Notes under the pieces: model-generated | Seen by the model: only the letters and a program-made list of their open reading frames with translations | Told to the model about the DNA's origin: nothing | Database searches by the model: none | Program-made: the position numbers and the translations under genes | Part shown: positions 37,601 through 50,456 of the stretch, piece after piece | Layout of the letters: each line of letters begins with the position of its first letter | How positions within the stretch are numbered: position 1 is the stretch's first letter | Origin: Mycolicibacterium celeriflavum | Lineage (GTDB): Bacteria; Actinomycetota; Actinomycetes; Mycobacteriales; Mycobacteriaceae | Length of the DNA: 64,000 bases | Assembly: GCF_010731795.1 (NCBI RefSeq) | Contig: NZ_AP022591.1 | Span: 4,216,001-4,280,000, forward strand | Direction of reading: 5' to 3'

Positions 37601-40600
37601 CGCCTGGTGGCCGCCGTCAACGCCAGCATGGACGCCCAGCTCTCAGTGCGCACTCTGTTCGAGGCGCGCACGGTGGCAGAGCTGGCGCACCAGATCGGAG
37701 CTGATGAGGGCGGGCTGGAGCCGCTGGTGCCGGGTGAACGGCCCGATGTCGTGCCGCTTTCGTTCGCCCAGAGCAGGTTGTGGTTCCTGGACCAGCTGCA
37801 GGGGCCGTCGCCGGTCTACAACATGGCGCATTCGTTACGTCTGAACGGCAAGCTCGACGCTGCTGCTCTGGCTGCGGCGCTGGCCGATGTAGTGGCGCGC
37901 CATGAAAGTCTGCGCACGATCTTCCCGGCGCCTGCGGGTGTGCCCCAGCAGGTAGTGGTTCCGGTCGAGCAGGCCGACTTCGGCTGGCAGATCGTGGACG
38001 CCACGGGCTGGTCGCCGGACCGGCTGCATGAAGCGATCAGCGAGACGGCGCGCCACACCTTCGACCTCGCCACCGAGATCCCGGTGCGGGCGCGGCTCCT
38101 GCGCGTCGGCGAAGAAGAACACGTGCTCGTTGCCGCGGTGCACCACATCGCGGCCGACGGCGTCTCGATCGGCCCGCTGCTGAGGGATCTGCGGGCGGCT
38201 TACACCAGCCGATGTGTGGGTCAGGCCCCCGACCTGGCGCCGTTGGCGGCGCAGTACGTCGACTTCACGCTGTGGCAGCGCGCGCAGCTGGGTGATCTGG
38301 CCGATCCTCAGAGCCGCATCACCGCCCAACTCGCCTATTGGGAGCAGGCCCTGGCCGGGATGCCCGACCGGCTGGTGCTACCCACCGACAGGCCTTATCC
38401 GGCGGTTGCCGATTACAGCGGCGCTCGAGTGCTGGTCGACTGGTCGCCGGAACTGCAGCATCGGGTGGCTCGGGTGGCCCGTGAGCACAACGCGACGAGT
38501 TTCATGGTCGTCCAGGCCGCACTGGTGGCTTTGTTGTCGAAGGTCAGCACCAGTCATGACGTGGCAGTCGGCTTCTCGATCGCCGGCCGGCGCGATCCCG
38601 TGTTGGACGAGCTGGTCGGCTTCTTCGTCAACACCCTGGTGTTGAGGGCCGACTTGGGCGGCGACCCGAGTGTCTCCGAGCTGTTGGCTCAGGTGCGCGC
38701 CCGCAGCTTGGCTGCGTACGAGCACCAGGACGTGCCGTTCGAGATGCTCGTCGAGCGGCTCAAGCCCACCCGGAGCCTCGCCCATCACCCGCTGGTGCAG
38801 GTGCTGTTGGCCTGGCAGACCCTGCCCGGCCAGCAGAACGGCCCCGCCCGGCTGGCCCTCGGTGATGTACAGATCACCCCGACGAGCCTCGACACCCACA
38901 CCGCCCGTACAGACCTCGCATTCCACCTCGGCGAGCGCTGGACCGAGGCGGGTGAACCGGCCGGGCTCGGCGGAGACGTCGAATTCCGCACCGACGTGTT
39001 CGACGCGGCCAGCATCGAGCTCTTGATCGAGCGGCTGCGGCGGATGTTGCTGGCGCTGACCGCGGACCCGGCGGAGCGGTTGTCGTCCGTCGATGTGCTC
39101 GACGACGCGGAGCACGCGCGACTCGCGGAGTGGGGTAACAAGGCGGCGCTGACCCAGCCCGCGTCCGAGTCGGGTTCAATTCCGGAATCTTTTGCCGCGC
39201 AGGTGCAGCGGTCACCGTCGTCAGTGGCGATCAGCGGCGACGGTCGCTCGCTGACGTATCTGGAGGCTGATCAGGCGTCCAACCGGTTGGCGCATCTGCT
39301 GGCCGGCCGCGGAGCGGGACCGGGTCAACGGGTTGCCTTGATGTTGCCGCGGTCGGTCGACGCGATCGTGGCGATCCTGGCGGTGCTCAAGACCGGGGCG
39401 GCTTATGTGCCGCTCGACCCGGCGCATCCCGATGCTCGGATCCGGTTCGTCATCGGCGATGCCGCTCCCGCAGCGGTGATCACCACGGCGGATCTCCGTC
39501 CGCGTCTGGACGGGCACGACCTGTTGGTCGTCGACGTCGATGACCCCGCTCTGGGCAGCCAACCCGACGCCGCGCTTCCGTCGCCGGCCGCCGAGGACAT
39601 CGCGTACCTCATCTACACCTCCGGTACCACCGGAACACCCAAGGGTGTCGCGGTCGCCCACCGTAACGTGACCCGGCTGCTGCAGGCCTTGGACGCTCAG
39701 GTGCCGCCTGGCGGCGTGTGGTCCCAGTGTCACTCCCTGGCGTTCGACTTCTCCGTCTGGGAGATGTTTGGTGCGCTGCTCGGAGGCGGACGCCTCGTGG
39801 TGGTGCCCGACGAGGTGGTGCGGTCGCCAGAAGAGTTGTACTCGTTGCTGATCGCCGAGCAGGTCACGGTCCTGAGCCAGACCCCTTCGGCGTTCTATGC
39901 GCTACAGACCGTCGACGCGCAGCACTCCTGGCAAGACGCGGCCACGGCGTGGGAAAATCAGGTGAGTCGCTGGCTCGGCTTCAGCGCGTCCCAAGCGCAG
40001 GAGTCGGGTGGTCAGCTCGCGCTGCAAAGGGTCGTGTTCGGCGGGGAAGCGCTACAGCCGCAACGTCTCGACTCGTGGCTGGACAATCACCCGGGAATAC
40101 CGTTCCTGATCAACATGTACGGCATCACCGAGACCACGGTGCATGCTTCGTACCGCAGGATTGTCGCCGCCGATCTCGACAGGACCGCCAGTCCCATCGG
40201 GGGCCCGTTGGCAGACCTTGGCTTCTTCGTGCTCGATGACTGGCTGCGGCCAGTGCCGGTCGGAGTCGTCGGGGAGCTGTATGTGGCCGGTGCCGGCCTG
40301 GCTTACGGGTATGTGGGCCGAGCAGGGCTGACCGCAACGCGATTTGTCGCCAGCCCATTCGGCGCGCTTGGGGCGCGGTTGTACCGCACCGGGGATCTGG
40401 TGTCCTGGAGCGCCAAAGGCGAGTTGCACTACGTCGGTCGAGCCGATGAGCAGGTCAAGATTCGCGGGTATCGCATCGAGCTCGGTGAAGTGCAGGCCGC
40501 CCTGGCGACTTGCAGCGGGGCAGGCGAGGCTGCGGTGATCGCCCGTGAGGACCGCCCCGGCGACAAGCGACTGGTCGGCTACATCACCGGTTCGGCGAGC

Positions 40601-43600
40601 CCGGACGAGGTACGGGCCGCACTGGGCGAGCAATTGCCGTCCTACATGGTGCCGTCCGCGGTTGTCGTGCTCGACGCGCTGCCGCTGACCGCCAACGGAA
40701 AACTCGACAAACAAGCCCTTCCGGCACCCGAGTACCAAAAGGACGGTCATTTCCGCGCGCCGGCCAACCTCACCGAAGAGCTCCTGGCGGGCATCTACGC
40801 GCAGGTGCTGGGGCTCGAGCGGGTCGGAGTCGACGAGTCGTTCTTCGAGCTGGGCGGAGATTCGCTTTCCGCCATGCGGGTCATCGCCGCGGTCAACAAA
40901 TCGCTGGATGCCAGCGTCGCGGTTCGCGCCCTGTTCGAAGCGCCCACCGTCGAGCAGTTGGCGTCCCGTGTTGGTGCAGGTTCGGGTGCACTGGAGCCGG
41001 TGGTCGCTGTCGAGCGGCCAGCGGTGATCCCGTTGTCGTTCGCGCAGAACCGGCTGTGGTTCATCGATCAGCTGCAGGGCCCTTCACCCATCTACAACAT
41101 GGTGGTCGCGTTGCGGCTGCAGGGCAGTCTTGACGCCGAGGCGCTGCGAGCGGCACTGAGCGATGTGGTGGGCCGTCACGAGTCGTTACGCACGCTGTTC
41201 TCGGCGGTCGACGGCGTACCGCGGCAGGTAGTGGTCCCGGCCGAGCAGGCGACCGTCGGCTGGCAACTCATCGAGGCGACCGGGTGGACTGATGGCCGGT
41301 TGACGGAGGCCGTCGAGGAGGCAGCTCGCTACACCTTCGATCTGGCCGCTGAAATTCCTTTGCGCGCGGTGCTTTTCCGTCTTGGCGACGAAGAACATGT
41401 GCTGGTGGGCGTGGTGCACCACATCGCGGCCGACGGCTCCTCCATCGCACCACTGGTAGCGGACCTCGGGACGGCATACGCCGCCCGCCGCGCGGGGCAA
41501 ACGCCAATATGGGCGGACTTGCCGGTTCAGTATGTCGACTACACGTTGTGGCAGCGTGCGCAGTTCGGGGATCTCGACAACAACGACAGCCCGATCGCGG
41601 CGCAGCTGGCTTACTGGCAGGACACGTTGGCCGGGATGCCCGAGCGCTTGGAGCTGCCCACCGACCGGCCGTATCCCCAGGTGGCATCCAACCGTGGGGC
41701 CAGTGTGGTCATCGACTGGCCGGCCGAGCTTCACCAACGGGTCATCCAGGTGGCCAGTGAACACAACGCGACCAGCTTCATGGTGGTCCAAGCTGCCCTC
41801 TCCGCCTTGCTGTCGATGATGAGTTCCACCACCGACGTGGCTGTCGGATTCCCCATCGCCGGGCGGCGCGACCCGGCGCTGGAAGAGCTGATCGGGTTCT
41901 TCGTCAACACCTTGGTGTTGCGGGTCGATCTGTCTGACGATCCGACCGTCGCGGAGTTACTGGCACAGGTGCGCGCGCGTAGCCTGGCCGCCTTCGAGCA
42001 CCAGGATGTGCCGTTCGAGCTGTTGGTCGATCGGCTCAACCCCACCCGTTCCCGCGCCCATGAGCCGTTGATACAGGTGTTGTTGGCCTGGCAGAACTTC
42101 GCCGGGCCACGTAACGGCCGTGGCACGGAATTGCCGTTGGGTGATGTGCAGGCCACGCCTCTGGAGGCCGAAACCCACAGTGCGCGAATGGATTTGACGT
42201 TCGCAATTTCGGAGCGTTGGAGCGACGAAGGTGGGCCCGCCGGGATCGGCGGGGCGGTCGAGTTCCGCACCGATGTGTTCGACGCCGCGAGCATCGAGAC
42301 TCTGATTCGGCGGTTCGAGCGGGTGCTGGTCGCGATGACCGGTGACCCGGCTCGGCGGTTGTCATCGGTGGATGTGCTCGACGAGGGTGAGCACGCCCGT
42401 CTGGATGCGATCGGTCAACGCGCGGCGCTGACCGGTCCGGCGCCTGCTGCGGTGTCTATTCCGGCATTGTTCACCGCCCAGGTGACGCGTTCGCCGGAGG
42501 CGGCGGCGGTGACCTTCGAGGGCCGCTCGATGACGTACCGGGAACTCGATAAGGCGTCGAATCGGTTGGCGCACTTGCTTTCTGCTCAAGGTGCCGGCCC
42601 TGGACAATGCGTGGCGCTGATGCTGCCGCGGTCGGCCGAGGCGATCGTGGCGCTGCTCGCAGTGCTCAAGACCGGGGCAGCGTATGTGCCGATCGACCCC
42701 GCGCATCCGGATACGCGCATCGCGGTGATCCTCGCCGACGCGGCACCGGCCGCCGTGGTGACGACGGCGGGCATTCGGTCGCGGCTCGACGCGCATGACG
42801 TCTCGGTCGTCGAGGTCGATGACCCGCGGATCGGCAGCTACCCCGGCACGGAGTTGCCGGCGCCTGCGGCAGACGACTTCGCGTACATCATCTACACCTC
42901 CGGGACCACCGGCGTGCCCAAGGGCGTCGCGGTCACCCACCAGACCGTCACTGCGCTTCTGGAGTCGTTGGACATCGAACTGAAGCTGACCGGTCAGGTG
43001 TGGTCGCAGTGGCATTCGTTCGCGTTCGACGTCTCGGTGTGGGAGATCTTCGGTGCGCTGCTGCACGGTGGGCGACTGGTGGTGGTGCCCGAATCGGTGG
43101 TGGCGTCGCCGGATGACTTCCGCGCCTTGCTGATCCGTGAACAGGTCAGTGTTCTGAATCAGACCCCGTCCGCGGCGGCGGCGCTTTCTCATGAGGGTCT
43201 GGAATCAGTCGCGTTGGTGGTGGCTGGTGAGGCATGCCCGGTCGAGGTGGTGGACCGGTGGGCCCCCGGACGGCTCATGATCAACGGCTACGGCCCGACC
43301 GAGACGTGGTACACCTCGATCAGTGCGCCGTTGCGCGCGGGCTCGGGCGTGGTCCCGATCGGCACGCCGGTGCCCGGCGCGGCGTTCTTCGTGCTCGACG
43401 CGTGGTTGCGGCCGGTACCGCCGGGGGTGGCCGGCGAGTTGTACGTGGCCGGCCGCGGGGTGGCGTCCGGTTATGTGGGCCGCAGCCCATTGACGGCCTC
43501 ACGATTTGTCGCATGTCCGTTCGGGGCGACAGGACAACGCATGTACCGCACCGGGGACTTGGTGCGTTGGGGTGCCGACGGGCAGCTGCAGTACCTGGGG

Positions 43601-46600
43601 CGTGCCGACGATCAGGTCAAGATCCGCGGGTATCGCATCGAACTCGGTGAGATTCAGGCGGCGTTGGCCGGCTGCGCCGGGGTGGACCAGGCGGCGGTGG
43701 TCGTGCGCGAGGACCGCCCCGGTGACAAGCGGCTGGTGGGTTATGTGACCGGGACGGCCGAACCGGCCGAGATCCGGGCGGTGTTGGGCGAGCGCCTGCC
43801 CGGCTACATGGTGCCGACCGCTGTGGTGGTCCTCGATGCGCTGCCGCTGACGGTCAACGGCAAGCTCGACAGACGCGCTTTGCCGGCGCCTGAGTACACC
43901 GACACCGATCGCTATCGGGCTCCGTCCGGACTCGCCGAGGAGGTCTTGGCCGGCATCTATGCCCAGGTTCTCGGGTTGGAACGGGTCGGTGTGGACGACT
44001 CGTTCTTCGAACTAGGCGGCGATTCGCTGTCGGCGATGCGGGTGGTCGCAGCTGTCAACAAGTCTTTGGATGCGGGTTTGTCGGTGCGTGCCTTGTTCGA
44101 GACAGCCACCGTGGCCGAGTTGGCGCCGCGCATCGGCGAGGGCGACGGACTGGAGCCGTTGGTGCCGGTGGAGCGCCCGGCGGTGGTGCCGTTGTCGTTC
44201 GCCCAGAACCGGTTGTGGCTCCTCGATCAGTTGCAGGGCCCCTCAGCGGTTTACAACTTGGCCGTGGCGTTGCAGTTGCACGGGCGCCTGGACGCTGAAG
44301 CGTTGGCTGCGGCGCTGGTTGACGTGGTGACGCGTCATGAGAGTTTGCGCACGCGGTTCCTGGCGCCTGGCGGAATCCCCGAGCAGTTGGTGATGCCGGT
44401 CGAGGACGTCGAGGTGGGGTGGCAGGTTGTCGATGCCACCGGTTGGCAGCAGAGTCAACTGGAGGAGGCCGTCGGCGCGGTGGCGCGCCGCCCGTTCGAT
44501 TTGGCCGCTGAGATTCCGTTGCGGGCAACGCTTTTCAAGCTCGGCGAGAATGAGCACGTGCTGGTGGCGGTGGTGCACCACATCGCTGCTGACGGCTGGT
44601 CGATCGCTCCACTGGTGGGCGATCTGAGCGCGGCGTATGCCGCCCGGTGCGCGGGACACGCGCCCGACTGGGCGCCGCTGCCGGTGCAGTATGTCGACTA
44701 CGCGTTGTGGCAGCGCGAGCAGCTCGGCGACCTGGCCGATCCGGACAGTCGCATCGCTGCGCAGCTGGCCTACTGGCGGCATGCGCTGGCCGATATGCCC
44801 GAGCGGGTGCAGCTGCCCACTGATCGGCCCTACCCGCAGGTGGCCGACTATCGCGGCGCCAACGTCGCCGTGCAGTGGCCGGTCCAGGTGCAGCAAGCGA
44901 TCGCCCGGCTGGCCGGTGCGCACGGCGCGACCAGTTTCATGGTGATGCAGGCCGCTCTGGCGGTGCTGCTGGCCAAGCTCAGCACGAGTTCCGATGTGGC
45001 AGTGGGCTTCCCGATTGCCGGCCGACGCGACCGCGCGCTGGACGAATTGGTCGGTTTCTTCGTCAACACGCTGGTGCTGCGGGTGGACGTCGCGGGCGAT
45101 CCGACGGTCGCCGAGGTGCTGGAGCAGGTGCGGCAGCGCAGCCTGGCCGCTTTCGAGCATCAGGACGTGCCGTTCGAGGTGCTTGTGGAGCGGCTCAACC
45201 CCACCCGCAGCCTGAATCATCACCCGCTGGTGCAGGTGTCGCTGGCCTGGCAGAACAACGCCGCCGGCGAACTGCGACTCGGTGATGTAGAGGTCACCCC
45301 GATGCCGGCCGACACCCACACCGCCCGCATGGACCTGACGTTCTCGTTGGGCGAGCAGTTCACCGAGGCCGGGGAACCCGGCGGGATCGGTGGGCATGTC
45401 GAGTTCCGCACCGACGTGTTCGACGCGACCAGCATCGAGGCGTTGGTCGAGCGGTTGCAGCGGATTCTTCGCCTCATGACGGCCGACCCGGGACGGCGGC
45501 TGTCGTCGATCGATCTGCTCGATGAGCATGAGCATGCCCGGATGGAAAGCTGGGGTAACCGGGCGGCGTTGACCGCGCCTGCGCTGCCAGCGGCCTCGAT
45601 TCCGGCGCGGTTCGGCGCACAGGTAGCCCGTACGCCGGAGGCGGTGGCGCTGACCTGTCAGGGCCGCTCGTGGACGTATCGCCAGCTGGAGGAGGCCGGC
45701 AACAGGTGGGCCTACTTCCTTGCTGCACGCGGGGTGGGTCCCGGGCAGCGGGTGGCGTTGCTGCTGGAGCGCTCAGCCGAGGCGGCCGTGGCGATGCTGG
45801 GGGTGCTCAAGACCGGCGCGGCCTATGTGCCGATCGATCCGGCGCACCCCGATGCGCGGATCGGGTTTGTGCTCGCCGACGCCTCGCCGATCGCCGCGCT
45901 GACCACCGAGAGTCTGGCCCACCGGCTGGCCGGCCATGAGCTGTTGGTCATCGATATCGCCGACCCGGCTGTCGATGCCCAGCCCGATACCGCGCTACCG
46001 GAGCCGTCCCCGAATGACCTCGCCTACTTGATCTACACCTCGGGCACCACGGGTGTGCCCAAGGGCGTGGCCACCACCCATCACAACGTCACCCAGCTGC
46101 TGGAAAGCCTGGGCGCGTACCTGCCGGTGGCGGGGGTCTGGACGCAGTGTCATTCCTACGGTTTCGACACCTCCATCTGGGAGACCTGGGGTCCGCTGCT
46201 ACACGGCGGTCGGGTGGTGGTGGTGCCCGACTCGGTGACCCGCTCGTCGGAGGACTTGCACGCCTTGTTGGTCGAAGAGCAGGTCAATGTGCTCACTCAG
46301 ACCCCGTCGGCGGCGGCAGTGTTGTCCCCGCAGGGGTTGGACGGGATGGCATTGGTGGTCGCCGGTGAGGCTTGCCCGCCGGAGTTGGTGGATCGGTGGG
46401 CGCCAGGCCGGGTGATGATCAACGCCTTCGGCCCAACTGAGACGACGATGGTCGTCATGCTCAGCGCGCCGCTGATGCCCGGGTCGGGTGCGCCGCCGAT
46501 CGGTGCGCCGGTCCCAGGGGCGGCGTTGTTTGTGCTGGATGGCTGGTTGCGTCCGGTGCCGGCCGGGGTCGTCGGCGAGCTGTATGTGGCCGGTGAGGGT

Positions 46601-49600
46601 CTGGCATGCGGTTACATAGGCCGGGCTGCATTGACCGCCACGCGGTTCGTGGCGTGTCCGTTCGTCGGTGCTGGGACGGCCGCAACACGCATGTACCGCA
46701 CCGGGGATCTGGTGTCGTGGGGCCGTGATGGGCAACTGCGGTACTTGGGCCGTGCAGATGAGCAGGTCAAGGTTCGCGGGTACCGCATCGAGCTGGGTGA
46801 GGTCCAGGCCGCATTGGCCGGCTGCGACGGCGTGGATCAGGCGGTCGTGATCGCCCGCGAGGACCGCCCCGGCAACAAGCGGCTGGTGGGTTATGTGACC
46901 GAGACGCCCGGCGCGGCGGTGGACCCGAACGGCGTACGCGCTGCCTTGGCGGAGCGGTTGCCGGGCTACATGGTGCCGACCGCGGTGGTGGTGTTGGCCG
47001 CGCTTCCGTTGACGGTCAACGGAAAGCTCGACACCCGCGCTCTGCCGGCGCCCGAATACAGCGGCACCGGTCAGTATCGCGGCCCGTCCAACGCGGTCGA
47101 GGAAGTACTGGCCGGCATCTACTCCGAGGTGTTGGGTGTGGAGCGCGTCGGGGTCGACGAGTCGTTCTTCGAGCTGGGTGGCGACAGCATCTTGTCGATG
47201 CAAGTAGTGGCCCGGGCACGGGCCGCGGGTGTGTTATGCCGGCCGCGTGATGTTTTCGCCGAGCAGACCGTGGCCCGATTGGCGCGGGTGGCCGAGGTAA
47301 TTGACGGTGCGACTGACGTCGTCGATGAGGGTGTCGGGCCCGTGGTGGCAACCCCGATCATGCGGTGGCTGCAGGGCATGCAGGGGCCGATCGATGAGTT
47401 CAACCAGACCGTTGCGGTGCAGGCTCCGGCCGGGGTCAGCCAATCCGACGTGGTTGCGCTGTTGCAGGCTCTGGTAGATCGGCATGCGACGTTGCGCCTG
47501 CTTGTCGAGGATGATGGCGCCGGAGGGTGGGTGCTTACGGTGCCCGAGCCTGGGACGGTCGATGTGCGCGATTACCTGCGAACCGTCGACGTGCTGTCCG
47601 AGGCCGAATTGGTGGAGGCGCGGTCGCAGCTGAACCCGGCAGCGGGAGTGATGCTGGCCGCAGTGTGGGCGAGTGCGACCGGACAGTTGGCGTTGATCGG
47701 CCACCATCTGGCCGTGGATGGGGTGTCCTGGCGAATCCTGTTGGAAGACCTCAACATTGGCTGGGCTCAGCACCGCAATGGGCAGCCGATTACGCTGCCG
47801 TCGAATGGGACGTCGTTTGCCCGATGGTCGGCACAGCTGGCCGAGTACGCCCACAGCCCGGAAGTCGTCGCGCAGGCCGACATATGGCGACAGGTGGCCG
47901 CCGCCTCGCCCGCGTTGCCAGCGGTGCAACCCGCGCTGGACACATTCGATACGGCTGGACGCCTGTCGGTGTCACTGGATGTCGAGACCACCCAAATGCT
48001 GTTGGGGGAGGTGCCGACGGCGTTCCATGCCGGGATCCACGAAATCTTGCTGATTGCGTTCGGATTGGCGGCAGCGGAGTTCTGCGACATAGGTGATTCG
48101 TCGATCGTGATCGATGTGGAGGGCCACGGCCGTGCTGAGGAGCTTTCCTCCAATGTGGACCTGTCGCGCACCGTGGGCTGGTTCACGGCCCTTTATCCGG
48201 TCGCCTTGGCCGTGGGTGGACTGGACTGGGGCCAGGTCAGCACCGGTGATGCGACGCTGGGGGCGGTGGTCAAGGACGCCAAAGAGCAACTGCGTGGCCT
48301 CCCGGACGGGGTGACCTACGGGCTGCTGCGGTATCTGAACCCCAACGTGAACTTGGCCGGGTCGGATCCGGTGCTCGGGTTCAACTATCTGGGCCGGTTG
48401 GGTGCGGCGGGCGAAACCTCGGACGACGCATGGCGGATCAGCCCCGAAGGCCTGGCGTTGACAGGAGCGGTCACCGCGTTGCCTCTGCCGCTGGCGCACA
48501 CCTTGGAGCTCAACGCCGCCACTGCCGACACCGACAGCGGCCCGCAGTTGCACGCCGACTGGACTTGGGCCCCGTCGGCGCTGAATGCCACACAAGTTGA
48601 GCGACTGAGCCGGTTGTGGTTCGAGGCGCTGGCGGGTATCTGCGCGCATGTGCGCGCCGGCGGCGGCGGGTTGACCCCATCGGACATCGCGCCCGCCCGG
48701 CTGAGCCAGCCTCAGCTCGACGAGATCTGCCAGCGCCATGCGGTTGCCGACGTGTTGCCGTTGACTCCGCTGCAGCAAGGGCTGCTGTTCCACGCCAGCA
48801 CCGCGCAGGGCGACGGCGATGATGTGTATGCGGTGCAACTGGATCTCACGGTCGCCGGTCCGCTGGAGCCGCTGCGGCTGCGTGATGCGGTGCACGCCGT
48901 CGTCACCCGCCATCCGAACGTGGTAGCCCACTTCTGCGCCCAATACGACGAGCCGGTTCAGCTCATCCCCGCTGATCCGGCCGTGCCGTGGCGCTATGTC
49001 GACCTGAGCGCGAGGGAGGTCGACGTTGACGAGCAGATGCAGCGCCTATGCATTGCCGAGCGCGCCGCCGTGTGCGATCTTGCGGACCAGCCGCCTTTCC
49101 GGGTGGCGTTGGCCCGCATCACCGCAGAGCAGCACCGGTTGGTGCTGACTAATCACCACATAGTGCTCGACGGCTGGTCGATGCCGATCCTGCTACAAGA
49201 GATCATGGCCGGCTATTACGGGCAGCGACTGCCCGAGCCTGCGCCGTATCGAGCGTTCTGCACCTGGCTGGCCGAGCGGGATCTGCAAGCCGCCCGTAAT
49301 GCCTGGGCTGCGGTGTTGGCCGGTTTCAAGAACCCGACCATGGTCGCGCCGCCGGATCGGTTGGGACTGGGGCCGCGCACAATTGCGGAGTTCCGGGTGC
49401 CGGAACAAACCACACACGCTCTTGGCGAGCTGGCCCGCTCACACCAAACCACAGTCAGCACAGTGCTCCAGGCTGCCTGGACCCTGCTGCTGAGCTCTAT
49501 GACCGGCAAGCAGGATGTTGCGCTGGGCGCTGTGGTCTCCGGGCGGCCCGCCGAGTTGGCCGGCGCCGAATCGATTGCGGGACTTCTGATCAACACGGTG

Positions 49601-50371
49601 CCGGTGCGCGCGAGTCTCACGCCCGCGACCACCACCAGCGATTTGCTCGCGCAGCTGCAAATAATGCACAGCCACACCTACGAGCATCAGCACCTGGGAC
49701 TGGCCGAAATCCACCGCCTCACCGGTCACGACAAGCTGTTCGACACGGTCTTCGTGTACGAGAACTACCCCGTGGACAGTGCAGCGTTGTCGAGCGGCCA
49801 TGACTTGGTCATCACCGACTTGGCGGCACGGGACTACTACCACTACCCGCTTGCGGTGCAGGCACAACCGGGGCGCGAACTGGGACTTCACGTTCAATTC
49901 CGCACCGATATCTTCACCATGGCCGACATCGAGGCCCTGATTGAGCAGTTGCAGCGGATCCTTTTGACGATGATCGACGATCCCGCACAGCGGCTTTCGT
50001 CGACTGGTCTGATCCCTGCGATCGAAGACGACCACCTCGATGAGAATGCTGACCGGAGGATTTCGAGTCAGGCGATGACGGCCAAGGCGTCGGCATCCGA
50101 ATACTCCGGCGCAGCCGGAGAGTATTGCGCCCCGACCACCCCTCTCGAGTGGCTTTTGTCCGACATCTTCGCGAAGGCCCTGGGTGTGGACCGCGTCGGC
50201 GTCGACGAGTCATTCTTCGAGACCGGCGGAGATTCGCTTGCCGCGATGCGGCTGATCGCCGCGATCAACGCAGCCCTCGATGTCCAGCTTGGGGTCACCA
50301 GCCTCTTCAACGCGCCGTCGGTCAGAAGCTTGAGTAAGCAGCTCGCAGACATCGCCGGTTCATTGGAATAG
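30170..50371 (+). CDS. Non-ribosomal peptide synthetase 2 (six modules, terminal C-T)
   Basis: The 6,733-aa protein has these domains by residue: C4 (HH 140), A4 (437-930), T4 (Ser979), E4 (HH 1151); C5 (HH 1635), A5 (1932), T5 (Ser2473); C6 (HH 2658), A6 (2988), T6 (Ser3565); C7 (HH 3750), A7 (4081), T7 (Ser4619); C8 (HH 4803), A8 (5128), T8 (Ser5673), E8 (HH 5845); C9 (HH 6329), T9 (Ser6689). C4, C5 and C9 follow E domains and have the DCL-type start ADILPLTPLQ; C6-C8 are LCL-like. The last module lacks an A domain, and no thioesterase or reductase follows; the protein stops about 40 residues after the T9 serine. The start ATG lies inside the end of NRPS1 (14-nt overlap). It acts downstream of NRPS1 to extend a tripeptide to an octapeptide. 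Confidence 0.95.
34663..37742 (+). other. NRPS module 5: C-A-T, phenylalanine-like predicted
   Basis: The A5 pocket is D-V-W-T-V-V-A-M-C (FDVSVWE, VLTETPS, LVVVGEA, VNAYGPTETTMC), close to the Phe code DAWTVAAVC. No E domain. The preceding C domain is DCL-type, in keeping with the D residue from module 4. Confidence 0.72.
37743..41016 (+). other. NRPS module 6: C-A-T, threonine predicted
   Basis: The A6 pocket is D-F-W-S-V-G-M-V-H (threonine). Compared with A2 and A3, this A domain has an extra ~20-residue stretch between the A4 and A5 motifs, around the HSWQDAATAWENQ segment (nt ~39915-40010). No E domain. Confidence 0.82.
41017..44178 (+). other. NRPS module 7: C-A-T, substrate uncertain, altered A5 motif
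   Basis: The A7 pocket begins D-V-W-N-V-A-G, but the A5 motif reads GPTETWYTS instead of GPTETTVYA, one residue shorter. The last two pocket positions are therefore ambiguous (W or Y). No E domain. Confidence 0.7.
44179..48738 (+). other. NRPS module 8: C-A-T-E, D-aromatic residue predicted
   Basis: The A8 pocket is D-T-W-T-V-A-A-M-V (FDTSIWE, VLTQTPS, LVVAGEA, INAFGPTETTMV), similar to Phe-type codes. The E domain is intact (HHLAVDG, EGHGR, TVGWFTALY, GFNYLGR), so a D-aromatic residue is expected at position 8. Confidence 0.7.
48739..50371 (+). other. NRPS module 9: terminal C-T without an A domain
   Basis: A full DCL-type C domain (HHIVLDG) is followed by about 60 linker residues and a T domain (ETGGDSLAAMRL). 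The linker contains relics of both borders of an A domain: SSTGLIPAIEDDHLDE resembles the usual SSIDLLDEHEHARLDE before A, and YSGAAGEYCAP-TPLEWLLSDI resembles the usual PEYSGTGQYRGPS-AVEEVLAGI after A. This suggests an ancestral A domain was deleted in frame. Confidence 0.8.
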
Positions 50372-50412
50372 AAAGCGGGGGCCCAGGCGCTGTCAATCAA
50401 TTTGCTTGTGCC

Positions 50413-50429
50413 GCTGCGGAAGCCGCAGC
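50413..50429. terminator. Candidate bidirectional hairpin terminator
   Basis: A perfect 7-bp stem, GCTGCGG-AAG-CCGCAGC, lies between the convergent ends of NRPS2 (50371) and the ICMT-family gene (50457). It has no T-tract, which is common for mycobacterial terminators. The position, more than the structure, supports the call. Confidence 0.4.
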
Positions 50430-50456
50430 TTGGCTCAGGCTGAAGGTGTCGTCAAT

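Noticed and set aside
50234..50371. Possible thioesterase at the end of NRPS2
   Set aside because: Only about 45 residues follow the T9 serine, with no GxSxG motif.
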